From positions 1-38,870 of the forward strand of contig JAFCEI010000001.1 in NCBI GenBank assembly GCA_017609245.1: a DNA stretch of 38,870 nucleotides, written 5' to 3'. Numbering within the stretch: position 1 is the stretch's first letter; each line of letters starts with the position of its first letter. Under the pieces are notes generated by a model. That model had not been told where the DNA came from, ran no database searches, and was given only the letters and a program-made list of their open reading frames with translations. The translations under genes and the position numbers were made by a program. Origin of the DNA: Candidatus Woesearchaeota archaeon. GTDB lineage: Archaea; Nanobdellota; Nanobdellia; Woesearchaeales; JAFCFN01. Below are positions 8,326-16,364 of this stretch, piece after piece.

Positions 8326-8389
8326 TTTGATTATAGTTTAGTTTTATTGTTTAAAAAGCTTTTTATATGCAGAGTTTATTTATAATGTT

Positions 8390-9280
8390 ATGAAGCACAC
8401 TCTCAAGGTAACAATTGCTTTAGTCTTGTTGTTTTTTGTTTCTCAGATAATTGGGCTTGCTGTGACAAACGCTTATATTGAACATGAAAAGATAGAGGTT
8501 GGCGTTACAGAAAAAGCTGAGTTCAAAGAATTGCCCCTGAATTTGTCAAGGCCAGAGGTTGAAGAGCAGACGTCTTTTGTGTATATTTTGATTGCGATAC
8601 TGGTTGCAACTGTTGCCATATTGTTCTTGATGAAACTTGGAGCATTTCTTTTATGGAAATTATGGTATTTTTTAGCGATTTGGCTTTGCTTGGGGATTGC
8701 ACTAGGCGCTTTTATAGATGGGTTGGTTGCGATGATAATCAGTTTTTTGATGGCTGCATATAAGGTGTTCAGGCCTGCCCTGATAATCCAGAACTTGACA
8801 GAGGTTTTGATCTATGGCGGGCTGGCTGCTATCTTTGTCCCCATAATGAATGTGTTTTCAGCTGTGTTTTTGCTTGTGCTGATATCTGCCTATGATTATA
8901 TTGCTGTATACAAGACAAAACACATGGTTAAGCTGGCTAAATTCCAGTCTAAGATGGGTGCATTTGCTGGATTATTGATACCTTACAAGGTCGGGAAGCT
9001 AAGGAGAAAAGGTAAAGCTAGGCTTGTTAAGGTTCGCACCGCTGTTCTTGGAGGAGGGGATATTGGTTTTCCTCTGATATTTGCTGGTGTTGTGATGAAA
9101 GATTTGATGCTGGCAAATCCTATGTGGACCGGGTTTTTGAAAGTAATGATTATTCCTGTGTTTGCAACTCTTAGTTTGGTTTACCTGCTTGTAAAGGCTG
9201 AGAAAAAGAAGTTTTATCCGGCGATGCCTTTCTTAACTACAGGGTGTTTGATTGGATGGGTTGTGTTGTCGTTGATTTAG
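8390..9280 (+). CDS. Presenilin / signal-peptide-peptidase-like intramembrane aspartyl protease
   Basis: A 296-residue integral membrane protein with about eight or nine hydrophobic segments, spread from residue 5 to 296. The two catalytic aspartates of the GxGD family are in place: Asp169 in SAYDYIAVYK (YD motif) and Asp224 in LGGGDIGFP (GxGD motif). They are followed by PAMP (277-280) as the PAL-type motif. This trio identifies the archaeal presenilin homologue family (SPP_2), which cleaves transmembrane helices; prepilin peptidases also have GxGD but lack the YD and PAL motifs. Substrates in this organism are unknown. A TATA-like TTTTTATATG about 25 bases before the ATG implies a leaderless message. 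A cyclase fragment overlaps its last codons. Confidence 0.88.
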   Translation: MKHTLKVTIALVLLFFVSQIIGLAVTNAYIEHEKIEVGVTEKAEFKELPLNLSRPEVEEQTSFVYILIAILVATVAILFLMKLGAFLLWKLWYFLAIWLCLGIALGAFIDGLVAMIISFLMAAYKVFRPALIIQNLTEVLIYGGLAAIFVPIMNVFSAVFLLVLISAYDYIAVYKTKHMVKLAKFQSKMGAFAGLLIPYKVGKLRRKGKARLVKVRTAVLGGGDIGFPLIFAGVVMKDLMLANPMWTGFLKVMIIPVFATLSLVYLLVKAEKKKFYPAMPFLTTGCLIGWVVLSLI

Positions 9281-9411
9281 CTTTGCAAGTTTATATTTCT
9301 GAAGATGTCTATAACCAGGTAAGAGGAAAAATCCCTGCTAACTATGAGAATTTGGGAAAAAGAAAACTTAAGAATATCCAGACTGATGTTAACGTATACA
9401 GGATTGTGTGA
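9256..9411 (+). pseudogene. Remnant of a class III adenylyl/guanylyl cyclase C-terminus
   Basis: Between the protease stop and the convergent gene, a second frame encodes about 43 residues from 9283 to the TGA at 9411. It has the pattern of the very end of class III nucleotidyl cyclase domains: ISEDVYNQVRGK, then YENLGKRKLKNI, then VYRIV. In complete cyclases these positions read roughly (V/I)SE-xVY, a hydrophobic-x-x-LG-x-x-x-LKG/N, and VY-R/K-V. The frame extends back to an ATG at 9256 inside the protease gene (51 codons in all). None of the catalytic core (metal-binding aspartates, transition-state residues) is present, so it cannot be active. Best read as debris of a lost cyclase gene, perhaps of bacterial origin; it may still be translated as a small ORF. 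Similarity judged by eye. Confidence 0.5.
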
Positions 9412-9414
9412 GTT

Positions 9415-10227
9415 CTAATAATTACTTAATGTTGTCTGCCCTGACTTTGCAGAATAAGATATAGGATCAACATGCATGCCGTCTGTTGCAGCAATTGTCT
9501 GGACTTTTGACTTTTTCTGGATCTCTCTTGCTTCATATACAGGGTTTGCTTTGAGCATTGTCATGCCAAAGTGCTGGATAATTGCAAGTTTTGGCTTTAC
9601 TTTCTGCAGTAACTTTACTGTTTCTGCTGATGAAAAATGACCTTTGTATTTTTTTCCGAAACATCTTAAGTTGTCAATGATCATTATGTCGCAGCCTTTG
9701 TATTCTTTTTCAATTCCTCTGAACCAGTCTGTGTCTGAGGTGTAGCCTAAAGTAAATTTTGGAGTTATTATCTTGAATCCGACTGTGCCTGGAGCATCGT
9801 GCTTTGCTTTTGTAGGTGTTATTGAGATGTTATTAAGGCTTGTTCTTTTTCCTGGCTCTGCTATGACAATCTTTGGAATGCATTTAGCATGATAAGTTGT
9901 CAGATAAGGGTATTTGTCTTTTGTTCCTTTGACAACTGGTTTGGCTGCTATAAGAACTCCTTTTTTAGTTATTCCACCTTTTGTCATCGCATCTATAACT
10001 GCATTTACATCATTGCAGTGGTCTAGATGGTCATGAGAAACAAGCACTGCTGTGTTTTTTTCAATGTCAACATCAAACTGCCTTGCCCTTACCAAAGCAC
10101 CTGGGCCAGGATCTATGTGGATCTGCTCATTGCCATATTGCAGGACAAATCCGCCTGTTGCCCTGAACTGCTTTGCAACAACAAATCTTGCTCCACCTGT
10201 CCCAAGAAATACTATTTTTGGCTGCAT
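9415..10227 (-). CDS. Metallo-beta-lactamase-fold hydrolase
   Basis: A 270-residue protein with the MBL metal motif SHDHLDH (64-70), a later His in APGTVGFKI context, an Asp in TSDTDW, and a final QHFG histidine, so both metal sites appear complete. The overall layout resembles UlaG/RNase Z-like members, but the substrate cannot be assigned. There is no signal peptide, so it is cytosolic. It starts at the ATG at 10227 with no obvious ribosome site. It is convergent with the cyclase remnant, with three bases between stop codons, and divergent from the HD gene. Confidence 0.85.
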   Translation of the reverse strand: MQPKIVFLGTGGARFVVAKQFRATGGFVLQYGNEQIHIDPGPGALVRARQFDVDIEKNTAVLVSHDHLDHCNDVNAVIDAMTKGGITKKGVLIAAKPVVKGTKDKYPYLTTYHAKCIPKIVIAEPGKRTSLNNISITPTKAKHDAPGTVGFKIITPKFTLGYTSDTDWFRGIEKEYKGCDIMIIDNLRCFGKKYKGHFSSAETVKLLQKVKPKLAIIQHFGMTMLKANPVYEAREIQKKSKVQTIAATDGMHVDPISYSAKSGQTTLSNY

Positions 10228-10314
10228 AATTGCAGATTTGCATAGATGTAAATAAATGTTTGTAACTACTCAAGGATGGAAATATTTATATAGTTCTTGG
10301 GATATTGAAATTTC

Positions 10315-11568
10315 ATGAAAGATAAATTTATCTCAAGTGCGCCTCACGGGAGGAGCTTTAGATTAAATCCTCTTCAACAGGATTTGCTTGCCAGCCCTTA
10401 TGTCCAGAGGCTAAAAGATATCAAACAATTAAGCTTGGCTTACCTGGTTTATCCTGATGCAAGACATTCAAGATTATCACACTCCTCAGGGGTCTCTCAT
10501 ATTGCTGGAGAGATGGGTGAGCATCTAAATCTTATCGAGCCTTTCCAGTATCTGCTAAGAGCTGCAGGCGAACTCCACGATGTTGGGCATACTGCATTTT
10601 CTCATACACTTGAGTCTTCGCTTGAAAAAAAAGTTGGAGATCACATGGAATGGACTGCAAGACTGATAAGAGGCGAGGCTGAACTTAAACGATACGGCAA
10701 AAATGAGATACCTGAAATACTGAGAAGCTACGGCCTTAATCCTGATGATGTTGCGAATCTTGTAAATAAAAAGTATCTTAATCCCAGATTTCCTTTCCTG
10801 CAGGACATAATCTTTGGGTCAGTTGATTGTGATCTGCTTGATTACCTGATCAGAGATTCTTATTTTACTAATCCTAAACTTGGTGTTGTGGATTTGGACA
10901 GGATAAAAAATAATCTCGTGATAAAAGATAATAAGCTTTGCATACTTAACAAGGGAAAGGGTGCGATAGATAGTGTTTTTCAGCTAAGAAACAATATGTA
11001 TAACAGAGTATATCTGCATCATGCCGTAAGGATTGCTGACAATATGCTTAGAAGAGGGGTATCTTTATGTGTAGATGAGGTTCCAGATTTCTATGAGTTT
11101 GTTGATGATGAACTAATTGAACGGCTGAGGAGCATAAAAAATCCTGAAGCAAAATACTTGATTGATAGGGTAAGAAACAGGGACTTGTTCAAAAGAGCTT
11201 ACGTGATGTATGATTATGAACTGGCTAAAAAGAAAAACTTCGAGAAATTCAAGAAATTGGATCAGATTGGCAGTGAAAAAATAGAAAAACATGTCAGCAG
11301 CAAAATAAAAGGGCTGAAAAAAGAACATGTTATTGTAGACTTCCCAATCAATTCTGTTCTGTTGAGTGAGCCAAGATTAAAAAATTATAAGTTCAATGTA
11401 TTGCAGGATAATGGGGAGGTGAGTGAGATCAGCAAACTAAGACCTAAAACAGTTGAAGCATATGCAAAAGAACTGAGCTTGCCTGAAAATCCGTTCATCT
11501 TGGCTGTGCCTGAAGAATACAGGTCAAAAGCCAGTTCAGTCATGAATAATTTAATCAGTAAATTATAG
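10315..11568 (+). CDS. HD-domain phosphohydrolase (dNTPase/SAMHD1-like)
   Basis: A 417-residue protein of the HD superfamily group that contains dGTPase/SAMHD1-like enzymes. Metal ligands are visible in HSRLSH (51-56), in ELHDVGHTAFSH (His88-Asp89 and following His), and in SVDCDLLDYL, where the last Asp of the H...HD...D set is expected. The N-terminal HGRSFRLNPL segment is characteristic of this subgroup (COG1078-like). Such proteins hydrolyse dNTPs or related nucleotides; the exact substrate is unknown here. A TATA-like TTTATATAG sits 25-30 bases before the ATG (leaderless). The gene ends just before the SRP RNA promoter. Confidence 0.85.
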   Translation: MKDKFISSAPHGRSFRLNPLQQDLLASPYVQRLKDIKQLSLAYLVYPDARHSRLSHSSGVSHIAGEMGEHLNLIEPFQYLLRAAGELHDVGHTAFSHTLESSLEKKVGDHMEWTARLIRGEAELKRYGKNEIPEILRSYGLNPDDVANLVNKKYLNPRFPFLQDIIFGSVDCDLLDYLIRDSYFTNPKLGVVDLDRIKNNLVIKDNKLCILNKGKGAIDSVFQLRNNMYNRVYLHHAVRIADNMLRRGVSLCVDEVPDFYEFVDDELIERLRSIKNPEAKYLIDRVRNRDLFKRAYVMYDYELAKKKNFEKFKKLDQIGSEKIEKHVSSKIKGLKKEHVIVDFPINSVLLSEPRLKNYKFNVLQDNGEVSEISKLRPKTVEAYAKELSLPENPFILAVPEEYRSKASSVMNNLISKL

Positions 11569-11573
11569 TAAGG

Positions 11574-11583
11574 TTTTTAAAAC
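11574..11583 (+). promoter_or_regulatory. TATA box of the SRP RNA gene
   Basis: TTTTTAAAAC preceded by TAAGG lies 25-30 bases before the first paired base of SRP RNA (11604). This is the expected archaeal spacing. It begins six bases after the HD gene stop codon. Confidence 0.6.
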
Positions 11584-11603
11584 CCAGAATACTATTTCTA
11601 TAT

Positions 11604-11876
11604 GGGCAAGCTAGACCGGGAGGATAGCTCTCTCCTGTAACCTTGAATGAGCTTTACTTGGGGTTGAAGCTTAAAGAGAGGCATAAGCTTTGCTCATTGG
11701 TCTTGGCTCGGACAATGAGATTCTGTCCTGTAGGATTGATTCTTATAGGAACCTGGTGAGACCCGGAAGGGAGCAGCCATAACTATTTGGATTGATGCTT
11801 ATGGGGTTGCGGGATCAAGGAAGAGTTAAGGTAGCTGATGAGTGGAATTATGCCCATCTTTGGGCGTGCTTGCCCG
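11604..11876 (+). ncRNA. ffs: Signal recognition particle RNA (7S RNA)
   Basis: RNA scaffold of the signal recognition particle that targets nascent membrane and secreted proteins to the Sec translocon. The ends pair exactly: GGGCAAGC at 11604-11611 with GCTTGCCC at 11868-11875 (archaeal helix 1). The SRP54-binding helix 8 signature GAGACCCGGAAGGGAGCAGCC-like block lies near 11757-11778, with the conserved GGAA and AGCAGCC elements. The length of about 273 nt is close to the archaeal norm of about 300. A short hairpin GCCCA/TGGGC lies just inside the 3' end. The RNA ends at the stop codon of the convergent ilvE. Confidence 0.92.
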
Positions 11877-11877
11877 C

Positions 11878-12789
11878 TTATTTTTCTAAGAAGTCTAACC
11901 AATCCAGATAATTTTCGTCTCTTGCATTGACAATATCAAAGAATTTGGTCTGGATCTTTTCAGTTACAGGACCTCTTTTACCTTCACCAATAACCTTATC
12001 ATCAATCTGTCTTATTGGTGTGACTTCTGCTGCAGTTCCTGTAAAAAATGCTTCATCTGCTTCTAAAAGTTCTTGTTTTGTAATGTCTTTTTCTTGTGTT
12101 TCATAACCAAGGTCTTTTGCAATCTTCAGAATTGCGTCTCTTGTTATGCCTTTTAGGACTGAGTTTAGTTTTGGTGTGATAACTTTGTTGTTTTTTATAA
12201 TGAAAAGGTTTTCACCAGAACCTTCTGCTGCAAAATTATCTGTATCAAACATGATTGCTTCATCAAAACCAGAATCAAGCGCATCTGTTTTAGCTAAGAT
12301 TGAGTTGAAATAATTGCCGCATATCTTTGCCTGATTGATCTTTCCAGGAACTCTTTTATGTTCAGAAATCTTAACCTTGATGCCTTTTTCAAGCCCTTCT
12401 TCACCAAGATATGTTCCCCAAGGCCATACAGCTATTGAAATGTTGACTGGTGAACCTTCTGGATTCAAGCCCATAACTCCATAGCCATAATAGACAATTG
12501 GCCGGATATAACATGCATCTAGATTATTCTCTGCAATTGTCTGCTTGATTGCATCTGATATCTGCTCTTTTGTGAATAGGATCTTTATCTTTAGCATCTC
12601 TGCAGAATTAAACAGCCTGTCAACATGTTCTTTTAACCTAAAAACAGCAGGCCCTTTTTCAGTATTATAACACCTGATACCTTCAAAAACACCTGCTCCA
12701 TAATGTAATGTATGTGTAAGAATGTGTGTTGTTGCATGATTCCAAGGCAGGAGCTGGCCATCCATCCAGATAAATTCTACTTTTTCCAT
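11878..12789 (-). CDS. ilvE: Branched-chain amino acid aminotransferase
   Basis: A PLP enzyme of fold type IV that makes or degrades leucine, isoleucine and valine by transamination with glutamate. The 303-residue length is typical. The cofactor lysine is Lys155 in INQAKICGNY, and the phosphate/cofactor-binding EGSGENLF is at about 189-196. The family N-terminus (HYGAGVFEGIRCY) is clear. It lies one base into the end of leuS (TAATG overlap) and is surely co-transcribed with it, pairing leucine synthesis or recovery with leucine charging. No other branched-chain biosynthesis gene is nearby, so it may serve interconversion only. Confidence 0.95.
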   Translation of the reverse strand: MEKVEFIWMDGQLLPWNHATTHILTHTLHYGAGVFEGIRCYNTEKGPAVFRLKEHVDRLFNSAEMLKIKILFTKEQISDAIKQTIAENNLDACYIRPIVYYGYGVMGLNPEGSPVNISIAVWPWGTYLGEEGLEKGIKVKISEHKRVPGKINQAKICGNYFNSILAKTDALDSGFDEAIMFDTDNFAAEGSGENLFIIKNNKVITPKLNSVLKGITRDAILKIAKDLGYETQEKDITKQELLEADEAFFTGTAAEVTPIRQIDDKVIGEGKRGPVTEKIQTKFFDIVNARDENYLDWLDFLEK

Positions 12790-15254
12790 TATTCCAGATA
12801 AATTGCCGGTTTTCCTGGCTTTGCTTTTTTAGACTTGTTTTCAGGGTCATGCTTGTCTTTGTCGTTTACTGCACAGATACTTATCTCAAGTCCTGTTTTT
12901 TTCTTGATGGCTTCTGAATTTTCAGAATAAAGCTGTTTTTCCTGAGGCAGTACATAAACAAATGCTTTTTTCATTTCTTGTTTCTGCTTTTCTTTTACAA
13001 GCCTTACAATGTTATTGATGTCTTCTGTTAATTTTTCTATCTGTTGCTCTTGCTTTTCCAGGTTTTCGTCAATCTTTTTCTCGTCATATTTAGGCCATTT
13101 CTCAAGAGATATAAATGGCTTGTTGCCAATCTTTTCCCATAATTCTTCTGTAATATGAGGGCAGAAAGGATGTAATAATTTAAGGAATTTCTCAGCAGCA
13201 TCTTTGCTTATAGAATCTTCAAAAGAGTCAAATAGTTTTCTTAGTTTTATAACAGCCAGATTATATCTGAAATTCTCAATATCCTGTGTCATCTCTTTTA
13301 TGGTCTTGTTTAGCTTGCTTTCAATCTTTTTGCTTGATTTTCCTGGCTTAAGATTTTCAAAGTAAGCTATGATTTTTTTGATAAATTTAGAGCTGCCTTC
13401 AATCCCTTTTTCACTCCATTGCACATCTTTGTCGGGACTTGCAACACTAACCAAGAATAATCGCGCAGTATCAATTCCATATTTTTTTGAAACCTCTTCT
13501 GGCAGAGCGACATTCCCCCTAGATTTGCTCATAACAAACCCGTCTTCGCCATGCAACATCCCTTGGTTGAAGAGTCTGGTAAACGGCTCATCAATCTTAA
13601 CAAATCCCAAGTCTCTCAGGGCTTTTGTAAAGAATCTTGCATATATTAGGTGCATACAGGCATGCTCTGCTCCGCCAATATACTGGTCAACAGGCATCCA
13701 ATAGTCTGATTTTTTCTTATCAAAAGGAAGTTTATTATTTTTAGGATCGGAATATCTTAGGAAATACCATGAGCTGTCAAAGAATGTGTCCATCGTGTCT
13801 GTTTCTCTTCTTGCGCTGCTTTTGCATTTAGGGCATTTGACATCAACAAAACTTTTGTTCGTCTCCAATGGGTTTCCTTTGCCAAATTCAACCTTTTCAG
13901 GCAGCTTTACAGGCAGATCCTTTTCAGGGACAGGCACTATGCCGCATTTGTCGCAGTAAATAACTGGGATGGGTGTTCCCCAGTATCTTTGCCTTGAGAT
14001 GAGCCAGTCTTTAAGCTTGTATTGCAATGCCTTTCTACCCTGCTTTTTCTTTGCAAGGTATTTTGTAATACCTTCCATAGCGTCTCTGTTACTATCTCCA
14101 TCAAACTCGCCTGAGTTTATCATGTTGCCGTCATCAACATATGCTCTTGACATCTTTGTTGGATTTAACTCATAATCAGAAGGGGAGATGACTATCTTGA
14201 TTGGAATCTTGTATTTTTTGGCAAACTCAAAGTCTCTTTGGTCGTGAGCAGGAACTGCCATCACCATTCCGCAGCCATATTCTGCAACCACAAAATTGCC
14301 TGCGTAGACTGGAACTTTTTCGCCATTTACAGGATTTACAGCATAAGCTCCTGTGAATGCCCCTTCTTTTTCAAGCTCTTCAATATCTTTCTCGCTTGTT
14401 GATTTTATTTTTTTGAGCAATTTCTCAATATCTTTTTTCTGTTCTTTTGTCACGATCTCCATTAAGCGAGGGTGTTGAGCAGAGATCACTATGAATGTCA
14501 CTCCATAGATTGTATCAGGTCTTGTTGTAAAGATTGGCCATTTTTCACCATTGATTTCAAAATCAATCTCAGTTCCGTAGCTTTTGCCAATCCAGTTCTT
14601 CTGCATCGCTTTTATCCTGTCAGGCCACTGCAGATCATCAACCATATCCAAAAGCTCATCAGCATATTTTGTAGTCTTGATAAACCACTGTTCTAGCTGT
14701 TTTATCTCTACTTCTATATCCTTGTGCCTCCAGCATTTGCCATCATGAACCTGCTCATTAGCAAGAACTGTGCTGCATTTAGGGCACCAATTAACCGAAG
14801 CCTTCTTCCTATAAGCAAGTCCGTTTTCAAGAAATTTCAAAAAGAAATACTGGTTCCATCTGTAATATTCAGGGGTGCATGTAGATATCATCCTGTCCCA
14901 ATCGTAGCTTAACCCTAGTGATTTCTGCTGCTTGATAAAATTATTCACTGAATTATTTGTAAATTTTTTTGGGTGCGTCTTTGCTTTGATTGCTGCATTT
15001 TCTGCAGGCAAGCCCAGTGAGTCATATCCCATAGGATAAAGAACATTAAGTCCACTCATTCGCTTGAATCTTGCGTAGATATCTCCAATCGTGTAGTTCA
15101 GAGCGTGACCCATGTGCAGACCAGAACCTGAAGGATACGGGAACATCTCAAGGCAATAGAATTTCTTTTTTTTAGAATCTTCCTTGACTTTGAATATCTT
15201 GGATTTTTCCCACTTGTCCTGCCATCTCTTTTCAATCCTGCTGAAATTTACCAT
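12789..15254 (-). CDS. leuS: Leucyl-tRNA synthetase, bacterial type
   Basis: An 821-residue class Ia synthetase. HIGH is HMGH (47-50) and KMSKS is VMSKS (574-578). The editing (CP1) domain is intact: TTRPDT at 243-248 and AVPAHDQRD at about 333-341. Two features mark it as the bacterial form: the zinc-1 module (CPKC at 157-160) comes before CP1, and the bacterial signatures FPYPSGSGLHMGH and SRQRYWGTPIP are present. Archaeal-type LeuRS has CP1 placed before the zinc module and a different C-terminus. This points to past transfer from bacteria, which is known in some DPANN groups. First gene of the leuS-ilvE pair; the ATG at 15254 starts directly at the family N-terminus. Confidence 0.95.
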   Translation of the reverse strand: MVNFSRIEKRWQDKWEKSKIFKVKEDSKKKKFYCLEMFPYPSGSGLHMGHALNYTIGDIYARFKRMSGLNVLYPMGYDSLGLPAENAAIKAKTHPKKFTNNSVNNFIKQQKSLGLSYDWDRMISTCTPEYYRWNQYFFLKFLENGLAYRKKASVNWCPKCSTVLANEQVHDGKCWRHKDIEVEIKQLEQWFIKTTKYADELLDMVDDLQWPDRIKAMQKNWIGKSYGTEIDFEINGEKWPIFTTRPDTIYGVTFIVISAQHPRLMEIVTKEQKKDIEKLLKKIKSTSEKDIEELEKEGAFTGAYAVNPVNGEKVPVYAGNFVVAEYGCGMVMAVPAHDQRDFEFAKKYKIPIKIVISPSDYELNPTKMSRAYVDDGNMINSGEFDGDSNRDAMEGITKYLAKKKQGRKALQYKLKDWLISRQRYWGTPIPVIYCDKCGIVPVPEKDLPVKLPEKVEFGKGNPLETNKSFVDVKCPKCKSSARRETDTMDTFFDSSWYFLRYSDPKNNKLPFDKKKSDYWMPVDQYIGGAEHACMHLIYARFFTKALRDLGFVKIDEPFTRLFNQGMLHGEDGFVMSKSRGNVALPEEVSKKYGIDTARLFLVSVASPDKDVQWSEKGIEGSSKFIKKIIAYFENLKPGKSSKKIESKLNKTIKEMTQDIENFRYNLAVIKLRKLFDSFEDSISKDAAEKFLKLLHPFCPHITEELWEKIGNKPFISLEKWPKYDEKKIDENLEKQEQQIEKLTEDINNIVRLVKEKQKQEMKKAFVYVLPQEKQLYSENSEAIKKKTGLEISICAVNDKDKHDPENKSKKAKPGKPAIYLE

Positions 15255-15292
15255 ATCCCTATTAGTTCATCGTCTATTTAAATTATTTTTGG

Positions 15293-15550
15293 TTAATACC
15301 ATTGCAGAGATTCGCTCTTGTGTATCATTTCATAACCTTCTATGTTTCTATCCCTGAAATGTATCTTGAATGCCAGTGCGCTTGTTGGAAGATATTCTGT
15401 ATTTTCAGAGGATTTTGCGTAAAATTGAATCATTTTCTGTTCAGGAATCAGCTTAAAGGCCACTGCTCTTTGCACCAGATCTTCTGAAACAATCACATAC
15501 CCTGCCCCATTTATCTTTTCTTCGGCAATAACCTTTTTTTCTAATTCCAT
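15293..15550 (-). CDS. Hypothetical protein, 85 aa
   Basis: Not recognised. The start is set at the ATG at 15550 because GGAGGT lies six bases before it; an upstream ATG nine codons earlier would place that ribosome site inside the gene. The protein is soluble, mixed alpha/beta in look, lacks cysteines, and ends in an aromatic tail (SLQWY). It sits between the ribosomal operon and leuS on the same strand, about 38 bases before leuS, so it could be the leader gene of leuS-ilvE or a tail of the ribosomal operon. Confidence 0.6.
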   Translation of the reverse strand: MELEKKVIAEEKINGAGYVIVSEDLVQRAVAFKLIPEQKMIQFYAKSSENTEYLPTSALAFKIHFRDRNIEGYEMIHKSESLQWY

Positions 15551-15627
15551 TTTTTGACCTCCTTTGTCTAGTTCCATAGCTAACGCCAGATTCTCAAAAT
15601 AAAATGCAGAAAAAAACAGAGAACCTG

Positions 15628-15730
15628 GCAGTTATTTATAACACAATAATAACTGCTGCTAGAACTAGCAGAGCTCTGACTACTGACAAATTCAACCATT
15701 TGTTAATAGCCGTGCTGCTCATTAAGAGCA
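15628..15730. repeat. Cluster of inverted repeats between rpoN and the 85-aa gene
   Basis: The 216-base gap has no gene but carries adjacent inverted repeats: GCAGTTATT/AATAACTGC (15628-15636/15648-15656), CTGCT/AGCAG (15656-15660/15667-15671, extendable to seven pairs with a two-base loop), the palindrome CAGAGCTCTG (15669-15678), and GCTC/GAGC-type pairing near 15717-15728. They overlap, so alternative folds are possible. They could be the 3' end of the ribosomal operon transcript, a processing site or a small RNA. TATA-like AATATATAAA at 15744-15753 is also present. Confidence 0.4.
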
Positions 15731-15766
15731 TAAACACTATAAGAATATATAAAATTTACTAAAAAA

Positions 15767-15964
15767 TTAAAATTTCTTGAATCTAGCTGCAGTATCTATC
15801 AGGTCGACATGGCCTAAGAATAAAGCTCTGCAGCAGTATCTTTCCAAGCCCAGCTCATCCAGAACCTTTTTCTTTTCTTCACCAGCATTTACCTTTTCAG
15901 AATATTTCTCCCATAAATGTGATACTGGTTTTCCGCAACTGAAACATCTCATTGGAATTATCAT
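15767..15964 (-). CDS. rpoN: RNA polymerase subunit Rpo10 (RpoN)
   Basis: A 65-residue zinc-binding subunit that helps anchor the D-L assembly platform of archaeal RNA polymerase, homologous to Rpb10. Zinc ligands are CFSC (7-10) near the N-terminus and the double Cys in RYCCR (44-45). The conserved N-terminus MIIPMRCFSCGK confirms the start. It is the last recognised gene of the ribosomal/RNA polymerase operon, four bases after rps9. Confidence 0.95.
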   Translation of the reverse strand: MIIPMRCFSCGKPVSHLWEKYSEKVNAGEEKKKVLDELGLERYCCRALFLGHVDLIDTAARFKKF

Positions 15965-15968
15965 ATTC

Positions 15969-16364
15969 TCACCTGTACGATTTTGTTACCTTGGATCTTG
16001 CTTTGCCATGCCTGTTTGGCTTATGTGTCTCTTTTCTTCTGACATCAGCCACCAACAGGTGCCTATCATATTCCAAGAATACTTTTTCTAATTTTTTGTC
16101 AGCCTTTGCCAGCGCTTTTGCAATGGCCAGTCTTGCAGCTTCTGCCTGTGAATTTATCCCGCCGCCCATCACATTGACTTTGATATCAAATTTTTTAGCT
16201 GCGTTGCCTGCAAGTATTGCTGGTTCTGAAAGCTTTAGTTTGATATATTCTGGCTCAAACTGTTCTATGGCTTTGTTGTTTATCTTTATTGCTCCTTCTC
16301 CAGGACATAGTGTAGCTCTTGCTACTGCTCTCTTCCTTGTTCCTGATGTGTGTATGATCTTCAT
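15969..16364 (-). CDS. rps9: 30S ribosomal protein S9 (uS9)
   Basis: A 131-residue small-subunit protein whose C-terminal tail reaches the decoding centre; the end here (GKARSKVTKSYR) is the typical basic tail. The start is the ATG at 16364, overlapping the rpl13 stop as ATGA, with GGGTG seven bases upstream. An earlier in-frame ATG lies within rpl13 and would add eight residues that the family lacks. Translationally coupled to rpl13. Confidence 0.95.
   Translation of the reverse strand: MKIIHTSGTRKRAVARATLCPGEGAIKINNKAIEQFEPEYIKLKLSEPAILAGNAAKKFDIKVNVMGGGINSQAEAARLAIAKALAKADKKLEKVFLEYDRHLLVADVRRKETHKPNRHGKARSKVTKSYR

Noticed and set aside
8390..9280. Prepilin peptidase as an alternative for the GxGD membrane protease
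   Set aside because: The YD motif and the PAMP motif after GxGD fit presenilin/SPP and not type IV prepilin peptidases.
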